From Opitutus sp. (GTDB taxonomy: Bacteria > Verrucomicrobiota > Verrucomicrobiia > Opitutales > Opitutaceae): a DNA stretch of 64,000 nucleotides. Location of the stretch: contig JACEUQ010000001.1 of assembly GCA_024998815.1 (NCBI GenBank), positions 744,001 through 808,000 of the forward strand. Reading direction: 5' to 3'. A program made the position numbers and the translations under genes. Positions 45,928-53,533 of the stretch are shown here, one piece after another; the stretch's first letter is position 1, and each line of letters opens with the position of its first letter. The notes below the pieces were generated by a model. That model saw nothing but the letters and a program-made list of their open reading frames with translations. It had not been told where the DNA came from and made no database searches.

Positions 45928-46395
45928 TCCGGACAATGTGAACCCCAAAATACTTACGTCAAGCGGAAACCCAAGTATTGAATCAGCCCGTCCCTAGTCT
46001 AGTTCGTCATTCACACTTCGTGCCCCCTCGCGTACTTCGCGGTAAAAAAACTCCGGTTTCCTACTGCCGCATTTCGTGTTTTTCGTGGGCCAAAATCCAA
46101 CTGCCGATTCTTCCGTGTATTCAGTGTATTCCGTGGGCAACCTGCTCCACTTCGCGAGCCTTCGGATCGACTTCGCGGTAAAAAACCCGAATTAATACAT
46201 GTGTTAACCGCGAAGAACGCCAAGTCACGCTAAGTTAAAAAAAACGAATCTTCGTGCCCCTTCGCGTACTTCGCGGTTAAAAAAACTCCGGTTTCCTACT
46301 GCCGATTTTCGTGTCATTTCGTGTGTTTCGTGGGCACCAATCAGAGCTCCCAGCTCCTAGCTCCTAGCTCCAAGCTCCACTAGCTCAAACCCCGC
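45928..46395. other. Repeat-rich spacer between the two higBA loci
   Basis: No gene in 468 bases. It carries CGTG-rich modules (TTTCGTG repeated; TTCCGTGTATTCAGTGTATT), CTTCGCGGTTAAAA modules, a GTTAACCGCGAAGAACGCCA arm, and AGCTCCT/AGCTCCA heptads at 46345-46380. Its last ~110 bases match 47105-47215 almost exactly. Confidence 0.6.
46268..46380. repeat. Composite repeat module, copy 1
   Basis: ACTCCGGTTTCCTACTGCCG, then TTTTCGTGTCATTTCGTGTG, TTTCGTGGGCACCAATCAG and AGCTCC heptads. The same order recurs at 47105-47225. Confidence 0.85.
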
Positions 46396-46695
46396 CTAAG
46401 CTGCAATCGCTTCGTGGGGGGTGATGTGATCAAGCTCTCGGGCAATTCTCCTTTTAGCAGCTCGAATGTCGCAAGCAAGCTGGACTCGAAGCCAATACCC
46501 TTCAGATAATCCAAAATAGCGATCAAGCCGCAACCCGGTATCTGCGGTGATGCCCCTCTTCCCATTTATAATTGATGAAATTCTTGAGAGTGGAACGCCT
46601 ATGTCCTTGGCTAGGCGGTAAGAAGAAATTCCCACAGGCTTGAGGAAGTCCTCAAGAAGAACTTCTCCAGAAAAAAGTAGCGGGAGGTTTTTCAT
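46396..46695 (-). CDS. higA: HigA-family antitoxin (locus 2)
   Basis: 99 residues. SGEVLLEDFLKPVGISSYRL, then AKDIGVPLSRISSIINGKRG and ITADTGLRLDRYFGLSEGYW give the HigA HTH. One base separates its ATG from the stop of the upstream higB remnant, so it was translationally coupled. The toxin partner has a nonsense codon; the antitoxin frame is open. Confidence 0.92.
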   Translation of the reverse strand: MKNLPLLFSGEVLLEDFLKPVGISSYRLAKDIGVPLSRISSIINGKRGITADTGLRLDRYFGLSEGYWLRVQLACDIRAAKRRIARELDHITPHEAIAA

Positions 46696-46696
46696 A

Positions 46697-46978
46697 TTAA
46701 TGGTAGTCTACGATTTCGACTTGGGTTGAGTCACCCCCGACCCAATTAAAGCAGATGCGCCATTGGTCATTTATTCTAATTGAATATTGCCCCTTACGGT
46801 CACCTTTCAGTACTTCCAGTTTATTTCCTGGAGGAATGCGAAGGTCCGACAACTACTGGGATGCATTTAATTGAATGAGTTTACGGCGTGCTGTTTTTAG
46901 AATAGTGGGAGGAAGTCCGGGATAACTGAAGTCATTAAAAATGGCTTCAGCGCGTTCGTCGCTGAACGAGAGGATCAT
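46697..46978 (-). pseudogene. higB: HigB-type toxin with internal TAG (locus 2)
   Basis: Reading the minus strand from 46978 gives MILSFSDERAEAIFNDFSY ... RRKLIQLNASQ, then TAG at 46855-46853, then [20 protein letters not shown] and [17 protein letters not shown], ending VEIVDYH. Everything after the stop matches a normal HigB C-terminus in the same frame, so a single base change (for example TCG to TAG) explains the loss. The first 41 residues would not make a toxin. Confidence 0.9.
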
Positions 46979-47340
46979 GAGATAAGAAACCTAAAACGTG
47001 GTTTTGGTAACGTCAAGCGTAACCATTTCACTACCGGATGCCGATTCGTCCGCGTATTCAGTGTATTCCGTGGGCAACACCGCTCTACTTCGCTAGCCTA
47101 TGGATCGACTTCGCGGTTAAAAATTCCGGTTTCCTACTGCCGATTTTCGTGTCATTTCGTGTGTTTCGTGGGCACCAATCAGAGCTCCCAGCTCCTAGCT
47201 CCAAGCTCCTAGCTCCCAGCTCCATCCGCCGCTTCGCCGCCCAAGCCGAGTCCCCATTGCGTAACACCACAATTCACATCAAACATCAAAGTTTTATATA
47301 AATTCAATTTTAGCGGGCTAATTTCAAAGCGTATTAAAAA
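46979..47340. other. Repeat-rich spacer before the GT gene
   Basis: No gene in 362 bases. It has CGTG-rich modules, CTATGGATCGACTTCGCGG with GTTAAAAA, the composite module shared with 46268-46380, and AGCTCCN heptads at 47186-47225. Confidence 0.6.
47105..47225. repeat. Composite repeat module, copy 2
   Basis: Same order of blocks as 46268-46380, including CTACTGCCGATTTTCGTGTC and GGGCACCAATCAGAGCTCCC, extended by more AGCTCCN heptads. Confidence 0.85.
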
Positions 47341-48789
47341 CTACAAACGACCTGCTATTGCTTCATACCTCCGTTTGATCGCCGACGCGACTGCTGTTGG
47401 CGAATACAATGCCTCAATCGTCGCCTTAGCCGCCCCACCTATTTCAGACCGCAGTTTGGGATTGGCCGCCAAAGCCACTATATACTCAGCAGCATGTTCA
47501 ACTCTCGGCTCCGCCCACACCTGTCCTTTTTCGTAAGGTCCGATTGTCTCCACCAACTCCACCAACGTGTAATTCACAGGGCAGGAGTTCTCAGAATTCA
47601 TATAGTCCACATTGGCCGACCAATTCGTAGCTATGATCGGCTTCCCCAGCGCCATACACTCCGCCAAGTTAAGCCCAAAGCCCTCCGAACGATGCAATGA
47701 AATAAAAACATCACAAGTGGCCTGCAGCCTCGTTAGGGTGGCACGAGGTAGTACATCTGTAATTAATGTGACGGCCTCTAACCCTACTAAATGTTCTTGA
47801 AGGATTTTATGTGCCTGCGGGTTCCGAACAGCATTGTTAACTTTTAACACCAAATGCAGATCTTTATTTTTCTTATGCGCGAGTTTGAACGCCGCGATTG
47901 CGGCCTCAGGGTTTTTCCGCTGTCGATATGAATTCAGATCAAAAACAGACAAAACACATAATTTATCAACGGGCAGACCAAACTCACTTTGAGTGACTAC
48001 GCCGGGAGCGACTACGGAAACAACGGGCGGAATGATATAAACGGGGATTGGTGAAACCGCATGAACCGCATCATAAACAAACCGACTAGCAACCCAAACC
48101 TCTTTAAGGCCATTAAACCCTTCACACCAAGAAACCGGCAACCGAGGCAACTCATAGTACCAATATCCAATATTGTACTGACCATTACTAAAAACTCGCG
48201 ACCACCGCTTGCGGACAAGCGACATATCTGGCGCGTTCAGATTAAATAAATTAATTTTATATTCCAGTGCTCGGCCGATTCGTGTGTAGTCGAAATCGTT
48301 GCACTTGACTGAATTCCTAACCATTGGCGCTAAAATGGCGGCATTAGGTATACCAGTACGTTGCACTGCCTGGACCATCCCGCGCGCAGCCTCGCCCAAC
48401 CCGAACTCATAGTTGAGCGAACCAATGACATTGATTCCATTCGGAAGGTTTTTCGCGTTCCGCGGTATGCTGACCCGCGGGCCAATATCCTCATTCCGGA
48501 CGATTATATAGCGAATGCCGATCACCGTCTCAATACCGGTATCGTCAAAGGCTACAAACACGAATCGCTTAAGTCCAAAACCAAGTCGATATTGAGCCGT
48601 TGCTTTAAAACCATGGGCACTGGTGCAATGCCCATCAGGGGCCACCTCAAGGGGAATGATGCGGTCACCCACACGGGCGTAGAGCGCCTTGGGAGGCAAT
48701 TCAGTGAGGGGAATCACGAATTGAACACAAAGTTCAACAAACTCACTAGCCCGATAGACCCCAAAATTTTTCGGGCTGAGGATTTTCAT
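47341..48789 (-). CDS. GT4-family glycosyltransferase
   Basis: 482 residues. The C-terminal half is a GT-B fold: SLHRSEGFGLNLAECMALGK carries the EX7E motif of retaining glycosyltransferases. The N-terminal ~110 residues are a separate beta-type segment (LYARVGDRIIPLEVAPDGH) not usual for GT4. A middle block, GSLNYEFGLGEAARGMVQAV, resembles mannosyl/rhamnosyl-type enzymes in O-antigen loci. Last gene of the minus-strand polysaccharide operon. Acceptor and donor are unknown. Confidence 0.8.
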   Translation of the reverse strand: MKILSPKNFGVYRASEFVELCVQFVIPLTELPPKALYARVGDRIIPLEVAPDGHCTSAHGFKATAQYRLGFGLKRFVFVAFDDTGIETVIGIRYIIVRNEDIGPRVSIPRNAKNLPNGINVIGSLNYEFGLGEAARGMVQAVQRTGIPNAAILAPMVRNSVKCNDFDYTRIGRALEYKINLFNLNAPDMSLVRKRWSRVFSNGQYNIGYWYYELPRLPVSWCEGFNGLKEVWVASRFVYDAVHAVSPIPVYIIPPVVSVVAPGVVTQSEFGLPVDKLCVLSVFDLNSYRQRKNPEAAIAAFKLAHKKNKDLHLVLKVNNAVRNPQAHKILQEHLVGLEAVTLITDVLPRATLTRLQATCDVFISLHRSEGFGLNLAECMALGKPIIATNWSANVDYMNSENSCPVNYTLVELVETIGPYEKGQVWAEPRVEHAAEYIVALAANPKLRSEIGGAAKATIEALYSPTAVASAIKRRYEAIAGRL

Positions 48790-48924
48790 GAAAAAGCGAT
48801 AGGAGTTAGGAACTTAGAGCGAATACTAAATAGCTTTAGGGATTAATTGGCCAGGAAGGCCAACCCTAGAGCGGAAAGCATGTGTCGTGTTGGCAGTCCA
48901 CGGCCAAAGGGTTCTCAGATTGTA

Positions 48925-48992
48925 GCTTCCAAGCTCCCTGATTTAAGTGCTAAGCTCAACGCTCACAGCGCCTAGCTCACAGCTCCAAGCTC
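48925..48992. repeat. AGCTC heptad remnants
   Basis: Irregular AGCTTCC, AAGCTCC, AAGCTCA, AGCTCAC and AGCTCCA units fill part of the gap between the GT4 gene and the downstream end of the dehydratase gene. Confidence 0.6.
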
Positions 48993-48994
48993 AT

Positions 48995-49978
48995 TCAAAC
49001 CAACTTATCCGCTTCGGATTTCACCAAGCGCTCAACCATCTCTTCGAACTTCACGGTGTTTTGCCAGCCGAGCAGCCGTTGAGCTTTGCTAGGATTTCCA
49101 CAGGGAGAGATTGGCTCCACCGTTGTAACCAAGTTCGGGTCAAACTTAACATGGTCGCGCCAATTAAGCCCCAAACTGGCAAAGGCCTGCTGAACCAATT
49201 CTTCAACGCTATGCAGTTTTCCCGTGGCCAGAATAAAATCATCGACCGTGTCGGCTTGGAGCATAAGCCACATACCCCGGACATAATCCGGCGCCCATCC
49301 CCAATCACGCAAGCCACTCAGACTGCCTAACTCCAAGTCCTTTTGCAGGCCTTTTTTGATCCGTGCCGCAGCCCGGGCAACCTTCATGGTCACAAAGTGT
49401 CCACCCCGCCGAGGTGATTCGTGATTATATAAAATAACCGAACATGTGGGCAGTTTATAGGCGATGCGATAAATGCGGGCCATCTGCTGCGAAAACGCCT
49501 TAGCCGCACCGTAGGGCGTCGTCGGATTAAGGGGAGTGAGTTCGTCCTGGGGAGAGTATGATGGGGAACCGAACACCTCACTGCTGGAGGCATAGAGAAA
49601 TTTAGTTGGACTATCAAGATCGCGAAGGATTTCCAATAAACGGAGCGTTGCCATACCCACGCTTTCAACCGTGGCTTCTGGAAGCTCTAGGCTGATGCGG
49701 GGACTGGATTGGCCGGCAAGATGGTAAAACTCCGTTGGTTTGGCGCGACTAATTACACGGCGGAGATGAGTGGCGTCCTCAAATGAACCGTTGTGCAAAA
49801 AAAGACGTTTGCCCATGATCACCGGATCAGAAACGAGGTGGCGAATATTGCTGCTGCCGACCGAATCAGGTCGATGAACGAGACCGTGGACGATGTAATC
49901 TTTAGATAAAAGAAGGTCGGCGAGGTATGAGCCGTCTTGGCCGGTGATTCCTGTGATAAAAGCGATTGGAGTGGGCAT
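48995..49978 (-). CDS. SDR dehydratase/epimerase, GDP-mannose 4,6-dehydratase-like
   Basis: 327 residues. Rossmann motif GITGQDGSYLADLL, catalytic SSSEVFG, and TPYGAAKAFSQQM with the YxxxK pair. NHESPRRGGHFVTMK and DWGWAPDYVRGMWLMLQ are Gmd-type. It is shorter than the paralogue at 50131 and lies downstream; it may be a second Gmd or a reductase for the 4-keto product. The substrate is not certain. Confidence 0.8.
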   Translation of the reverse strand: MPTPIAFITGITGQDGSYLADLLLSKDYIVHGLVHRPDSVGSSNIRHLVSDPVIMGKRLFLHNGSFEDATHLRRVISRAKPTEFYHLAGQSSPRISLELPEATVESVGMATLRLLEILRDLDSPTKFLYASSSEVFGSPSYSPQDELTPLNPTTPYGAAKAFSQQMARIYRIAYKLPTCSVILYNHESPRRGGHFVTMKVARAAARIKKGLQKDLELGSLSGLRDWGWAPDYVRGMWLMLQADTVDDFILATGKLHSVEELVQQAFASLGLNWRDHVKFDPNLVTTVEPISPCGNPSKAQRLLGWQNTVKFEEMVERLVKSEADKLV

Positions 49979-49982
49979 GGGA

Positions 49983-50118
49983 ATGAGCGATGAGCTAGTA
50001 GCTAAGAGCTGGGAGCTTCAGAGGTTGTGTCGAGGCAGGTGTTTGAGGCTGAATTAGCTGTGAGCGATTAGCTGAAAGCTTCTGACCGAAGGCTCCAAGC
50101 TCATAGCTCCTAGCTGAA
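49983..50118. repeat. GAGCT heptad remnants between two Gmd-like genes
   Basis: Units GAGCTAG, TAGCTAA, GAGCTGG, GAGCTTC and then AGCTCCA, AGCTCAT, AGCTCCT, AGCTGAA, in two orientations, fill the gap. Confidence 0.6.
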
Positions 50119-50130
50119 GGTTTTTGTTTC

Positions 50131-51171
50131 CTAGAACGAAAAACCTAGCTCATTCCGACGTAAGTCGGAAGCCACCATCATTTGACAAAGTTCTTCAAGG
50201 GTAGTCTTAGGCTCCCAGCCGAGGACTTTTTTGGCTTTGGCTGGATTGCCAATTAACAACTCGACTTCGGCCGGGCGGTAGAACTTGGGGTTGATTCGCA
50301 ACACGAGCTTACCCGTGGCTGCATCTTCAGCAATTTCTTGCTCGGCGTGCCCCTTCCATACTAGTTCGAGACCAACGGCCTTAAACGCCATGATCACGAA
50401 GTCGCGTACCGTCTCGGTACGATTGGTGGCGAGGACAAAGGTATCGGGTGCATCTGCCTGTAACATGCGCCACATGCCTTCGACATACTCTTCAGCAAAG
50501 CCCCAATCCCGCTTGGCGTCGATGTTGCCTAGCTCAAGTACATCAAGCTTACCCAATTTTATTTTGGCAACTGAGTCGGTAATTTTACGAGTTACAAACT
50601 CGCGACCTCGTAAAGGGGATTCATGATTAAACAAAATCCCGCTACAGCCAAAAATATCGTAGGATTCGCGATAGTTAATCGTGATCCAGTGGGCGTAAAG
50701 CTTGGCCACACCGTAGGGACTTCTTGGCCAAAAGGGAGTCTCCTCAACCTGAGGAATTGCCTGTACCTTACCGAACATTTCGGAAGTGGATGCCTGATAA
50801 AAACGGATCTGAGTATTTACGGTGCGGATGGATTCAAGTAGATTGAGTGCTCCAACGGCAGTAATCTGAGCGGTGGTTTGAGGTTGATCAAACGAAACGC
50901 CGACAAAGCTCTGTGCGGCTAAATTATAGATTTCGGTTGCCCCGGTATTCTGAAGTAGGCGGATGCAAGTCCCCAGATCAGTGAGATCAAACTCCACTAG
51001 GTGTAAATCGGGGTGTTGGGCGATCCCGAGTTCCTCAATCCGCCAAAAATTAACGGAGCTTGTTCGTCTATATGTGCCGTAAATTTTGTAGTTTTTATTT
51101 AAGAGGAGCCTAGCGAGATATGCACCGTCTTGTCCTGAAATACCAGTAATGATGGCCGTTTTTTTATACAT
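50131..51171 (-). CDS. gmd: GDP-mannose 4,6-dehydratase
   Basis: 346 residues. [19 protein letters not shown] is the NADP-binding loop, STSEMFG the catalytic Ser/Thr-Glu, and [19 protein letters not shown] the Tyr-Lys pair; [15 protein letters not shown] and [14 protein letters not shown] are specific for Gmd. It converts GDP-mannose to GDP-4-keto-6-deoxymannose, the precursor of fucose, rhamnose, colitose or perosamine. Confidence 0.9.
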   Translation of the reverse strand: MYKKTAIITGISGQDGAYLARLLLNKNYKIYGTYRRTSSVNFWRIEELGIAQHPDLHLVEFDLTDLGTCIRLLQNTGATEIYNLAAQSFVGVSFDQPQTTAQITAVGALNLLESIRTVNTQIRFYQASTSEMFGKVQAIPQVEETPFWPRSPYGVAKLYAHWITINYRESYDIFGCSGILFNHESPLRGREFVTRKITDSVAKIKLGKLDVLELGNIDAKRDWGFAEEYVEGMWRMLQADAPDTFVLATNRTETVRDFVIMAFKAVGLELVWKGHAEQEIAEDAATGKLVLRINPKFYRPAEVELLIGNPAKAKKVLGWEPKTTLEELCQMMVASDLRRNELGFSF

Positions 51172-51329
51172 GAATTTGTGGACGATCTTAAGTTCGGCTG
51201 CGAAAATTAATGGGCTTCAGGCGTGCTCCCTAGTGTGTATTTTAGAATCTGTAAGCCATTTCGACTGGGTCAAATTGGGTGGGGGCATGCTGTGGTTCCG
51301 GCCCTTCTTGCTTCCCGCCCAATTTAAGT

Positions 51330-53465
51330 TTATTGATGTGTTATATTAAGGTTATATACCCCAAAGACAATTTTTCGTGGATCTCCGTTTGGTATCGGCA
51401 AGCTATCTGATTTGAACAGGATTTCAGTTATTCCGGGTTGAAGTCGGATATTTTTAATAGTTTTTTGGAGCGCACTATTAAGTTTTAATTCTTCGGTTTC
51501 ACCATTAACGTTGATTACGAGGTGGGGTGCGTTAGCTCCTGGTGTGGCTAACTCCATGGAAATTGATGCGGACTTAGGTTGATCCGATAAATTATAGAGC
51601 TTCAGGGTGAAATTCCCTGAAGACCAGCGGACGTTGCTTTGCGCATTACCTTCTTTCTGGAAAATCCCCCCAGACCATACGACTTCCACTTCCCCGGCTT
51701 TATAGAAATCGTCGTCGAGTGGTTTTATTTTTGATATATCGAGTGTTTGAATCGACAAGATCTTCATGAAGTCAATGGGGCGTTCATTAAATTCATACAA
51801 TTTAATTGTGTCGGACCTAAGGTCATACATTTTCACTTCACTGACGATAACTTGAAGTGGTTTTTGCGGGCCCGTGCTTTGGATAATGCGATTTATTCTA
51901 CTTAGGAAGACACGCCCATTGTCTCCGGTTTTAATTGAAATGTTGTACGATGATATCCATGCACTTTGGTTGCCTAGTTCTATGACTTCTATACCCAGGG
52001 ACGAGCGCTTACTTTTAGCTGAAATTTCAATTTTGGATATACCGGCGGCATAAGCCGCTGGATCGGTGATCTCGCACACGTCATATACCTTGCCGGTATG
52101 GGGTGTGTAGAAGGTCGTGTAATCAGAGGGGACTTGCATGGCACGTATTAAGAGTGCCCTGTCAGGGATTTCACTTAACAAGCCTTTGTGTAGGGCTGCT
52201 TTTAGTAGCTCGGAGGGATACTTGAACGTTGCATTTGTGTTAAGTGCAACGGCGCGGTTGAGTCCGAGATTTAGTCCCGCCATAACTGTAAGTGCGCCAC
52301 TTAGTGTAATTGCCAACAAAGTTAGGTGGCGTGGCTTGATTTTAATGACAATCAAGTATAGTGTTCCGACTGCTATAGCGGCTAAGCCGAAATATTGCAT
52401 GTAGACTGTTATGTACCCAAAACCAGGCCCAGCTTGGATGATTTCAGCTTGGTGGCCTGAAACACTGCTCAGTGCTGCTGGAATAATTAGCATGATGGAT
52501 CCACATATCATCCAGCTTTTGTATTTTAGGTCTGTTTTACCGCGGCCGATTTGGTGTATCAAGTATGCAGTGCCAGCCCAGAATAGTGCTAACGCTATTA
52601 GGTCTATTGGCTGGTATAGCGATTTGAGGTGAGCAGTGTTGAAGAAAAAGAAACTCAGGGGGAATGTGGAATAAACCTGAATGATAAGCGCATGTATAAA
52701 TTTACCGACATGTAGGTTGAGTTCGGTTCCTGAATAAAGTGCTTGCGGTGTGGTTCCTTCTTTTGCGGAGTGCCTTATAATGAGGGAAGCGCCTATTAGT
52801 GATAGGCTTGCGAGGGTGAATGGCAAGCTCACGACAATTGCATTTATTAATTTGCGTCCACGTGCAATGGCGATGGCTATAAATAGAATAAATAAGAAGA
52901 GGGTGATCTCGTAAATTTGCAGGGCCAGTAAGTGGATAACTGATGCTGCAACAAGGTATCGAGTTCTTCCGTTATCAAGGTATTTTTGGAAGAGAACTAG
53001 GGCTCCAATGATAAGCGCAAAGCAAGTGGGAATTAAGAATGTGAAGAAGAGTATCGGGTCATGCCACTGGCGGAATTGAAACAATATGGGGAGGGTGAAG
53101 CAGGCCAGCAGTGCTAAAAGCTGAGATCCGGTTTCTCGTTTAGAGAAAAAGTAAAAGAGTGTGACTCCGCTTAGAATTAATAGTATGTTTACGGATTTTA
53201 CGATTATCGGGTTTTGGGTTACGCAGTATGTTCCGTATGACATGTACCATCCTAATGCAGTAAAACGGCCTTGTTCTTTCGTCCATGCTTGGACTTCAGT
53301 CATGATCGCTTGATTTACAGAGACTCCCTTTTGGATAGATGATCCTACAATTTGTGAATTGTAGGCGTCATCGCCGATAAATCCGGTTTTTAGTAGGACG
53401 ATGATGTTGTAGAGCACCCAAATTAGCAGAATCGTCAGTGCTATTTTTTCGTGTTTTTTTTTCAT
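51330..53465 (-). CDS. Large polytopic membrane protein, putative glycosyltransferase/flippase-associated
   Basis: 711 residues. About eleven membrane segments occupy ~8-430, with GFIGDDAYNSQIVGSS in the first loop, similar in placing to the acidic first loop of GT-C transferases. The C-terminal ~230 residues are a beta-type extracytoplasmic domain ending LPIPNGDPRKIVFGVYNLNI. That ending is shared with the upstream protein (NPGNGDPRKLSIKLIGFKI). A GT-C-type transferase acting on lipid-linked sugar is inferred, not shown. Confidence 0.6.
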   Translation of the reverse strand: MKKKHEKIALTILLIWVLYNIIVLLKTGFIGDDAYNSQIVGSSIQKGVSVNQAIMTEVQAWTKEQGRFTALGWYMSYGTYCVTQNPIIVKSVNILLILSGVTLFYFFSKRETGSQLLALLACFTLPILFQFRQWHDPILFFTFLIPTCFALIIGALVLFQKYLDNGRTRYLVAASVIHLLALQIYEITLFLFILFIAIAIARGRKLINAIVVSLPFTLASLSLIGASLIIRHSAKEGTTPQALYSGTELNLHVGKFIHALIIQVYSTFPLSFFFFNTAHLKSLYQPIDLIALALFWAGTAYLIHQIGRGKTDLKYKSWMICGSIMLIIPAALSSVSGHQAEIIQAGPGFGYITVYMQYFGLAAIAVGTLYLIVIKIKPRHLTLLAITLSGALTVMAGLNLGLNRAVALNTNATFKYPSELLKAALHKGLLSEIPDRALLIRAMQVPSDYTTFYTPHTGKVYDVCEITDPAAYAAGISKIEISAKSKRSSLGIEVIELGNQSAWISSYNISIKTGDNGRVFLSRINRIIQSTGPQKPLQVIVSEVKMYDLRSDTIKLYEFNERPIDFMKILSIQTLDISKIKPLDDDFYKAGEVEVVWSGGIFQKEGNAQSNVRWSSGNFTLKLYNLSDQPKSASISMELATPGANAPHLVINVNGETEELKLNSALQKTIKNIRLQPGITEILFKSDSLPIPNGDPRKIVFGVYNLNITHQ

Positions 53466-53533
53466 GACTCCGGTTGGGTGTGAGGTGCTTGCGTACCGAT
53501 AATATTCGGCGTACTTATGCTTTTAAGCTGAGC

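Noticed and set aside
45815-45997. Small plus-strand frame near the second IS end
   Set aside because: Antisense of the higB N-terminal piece, which matches HigB clearly.
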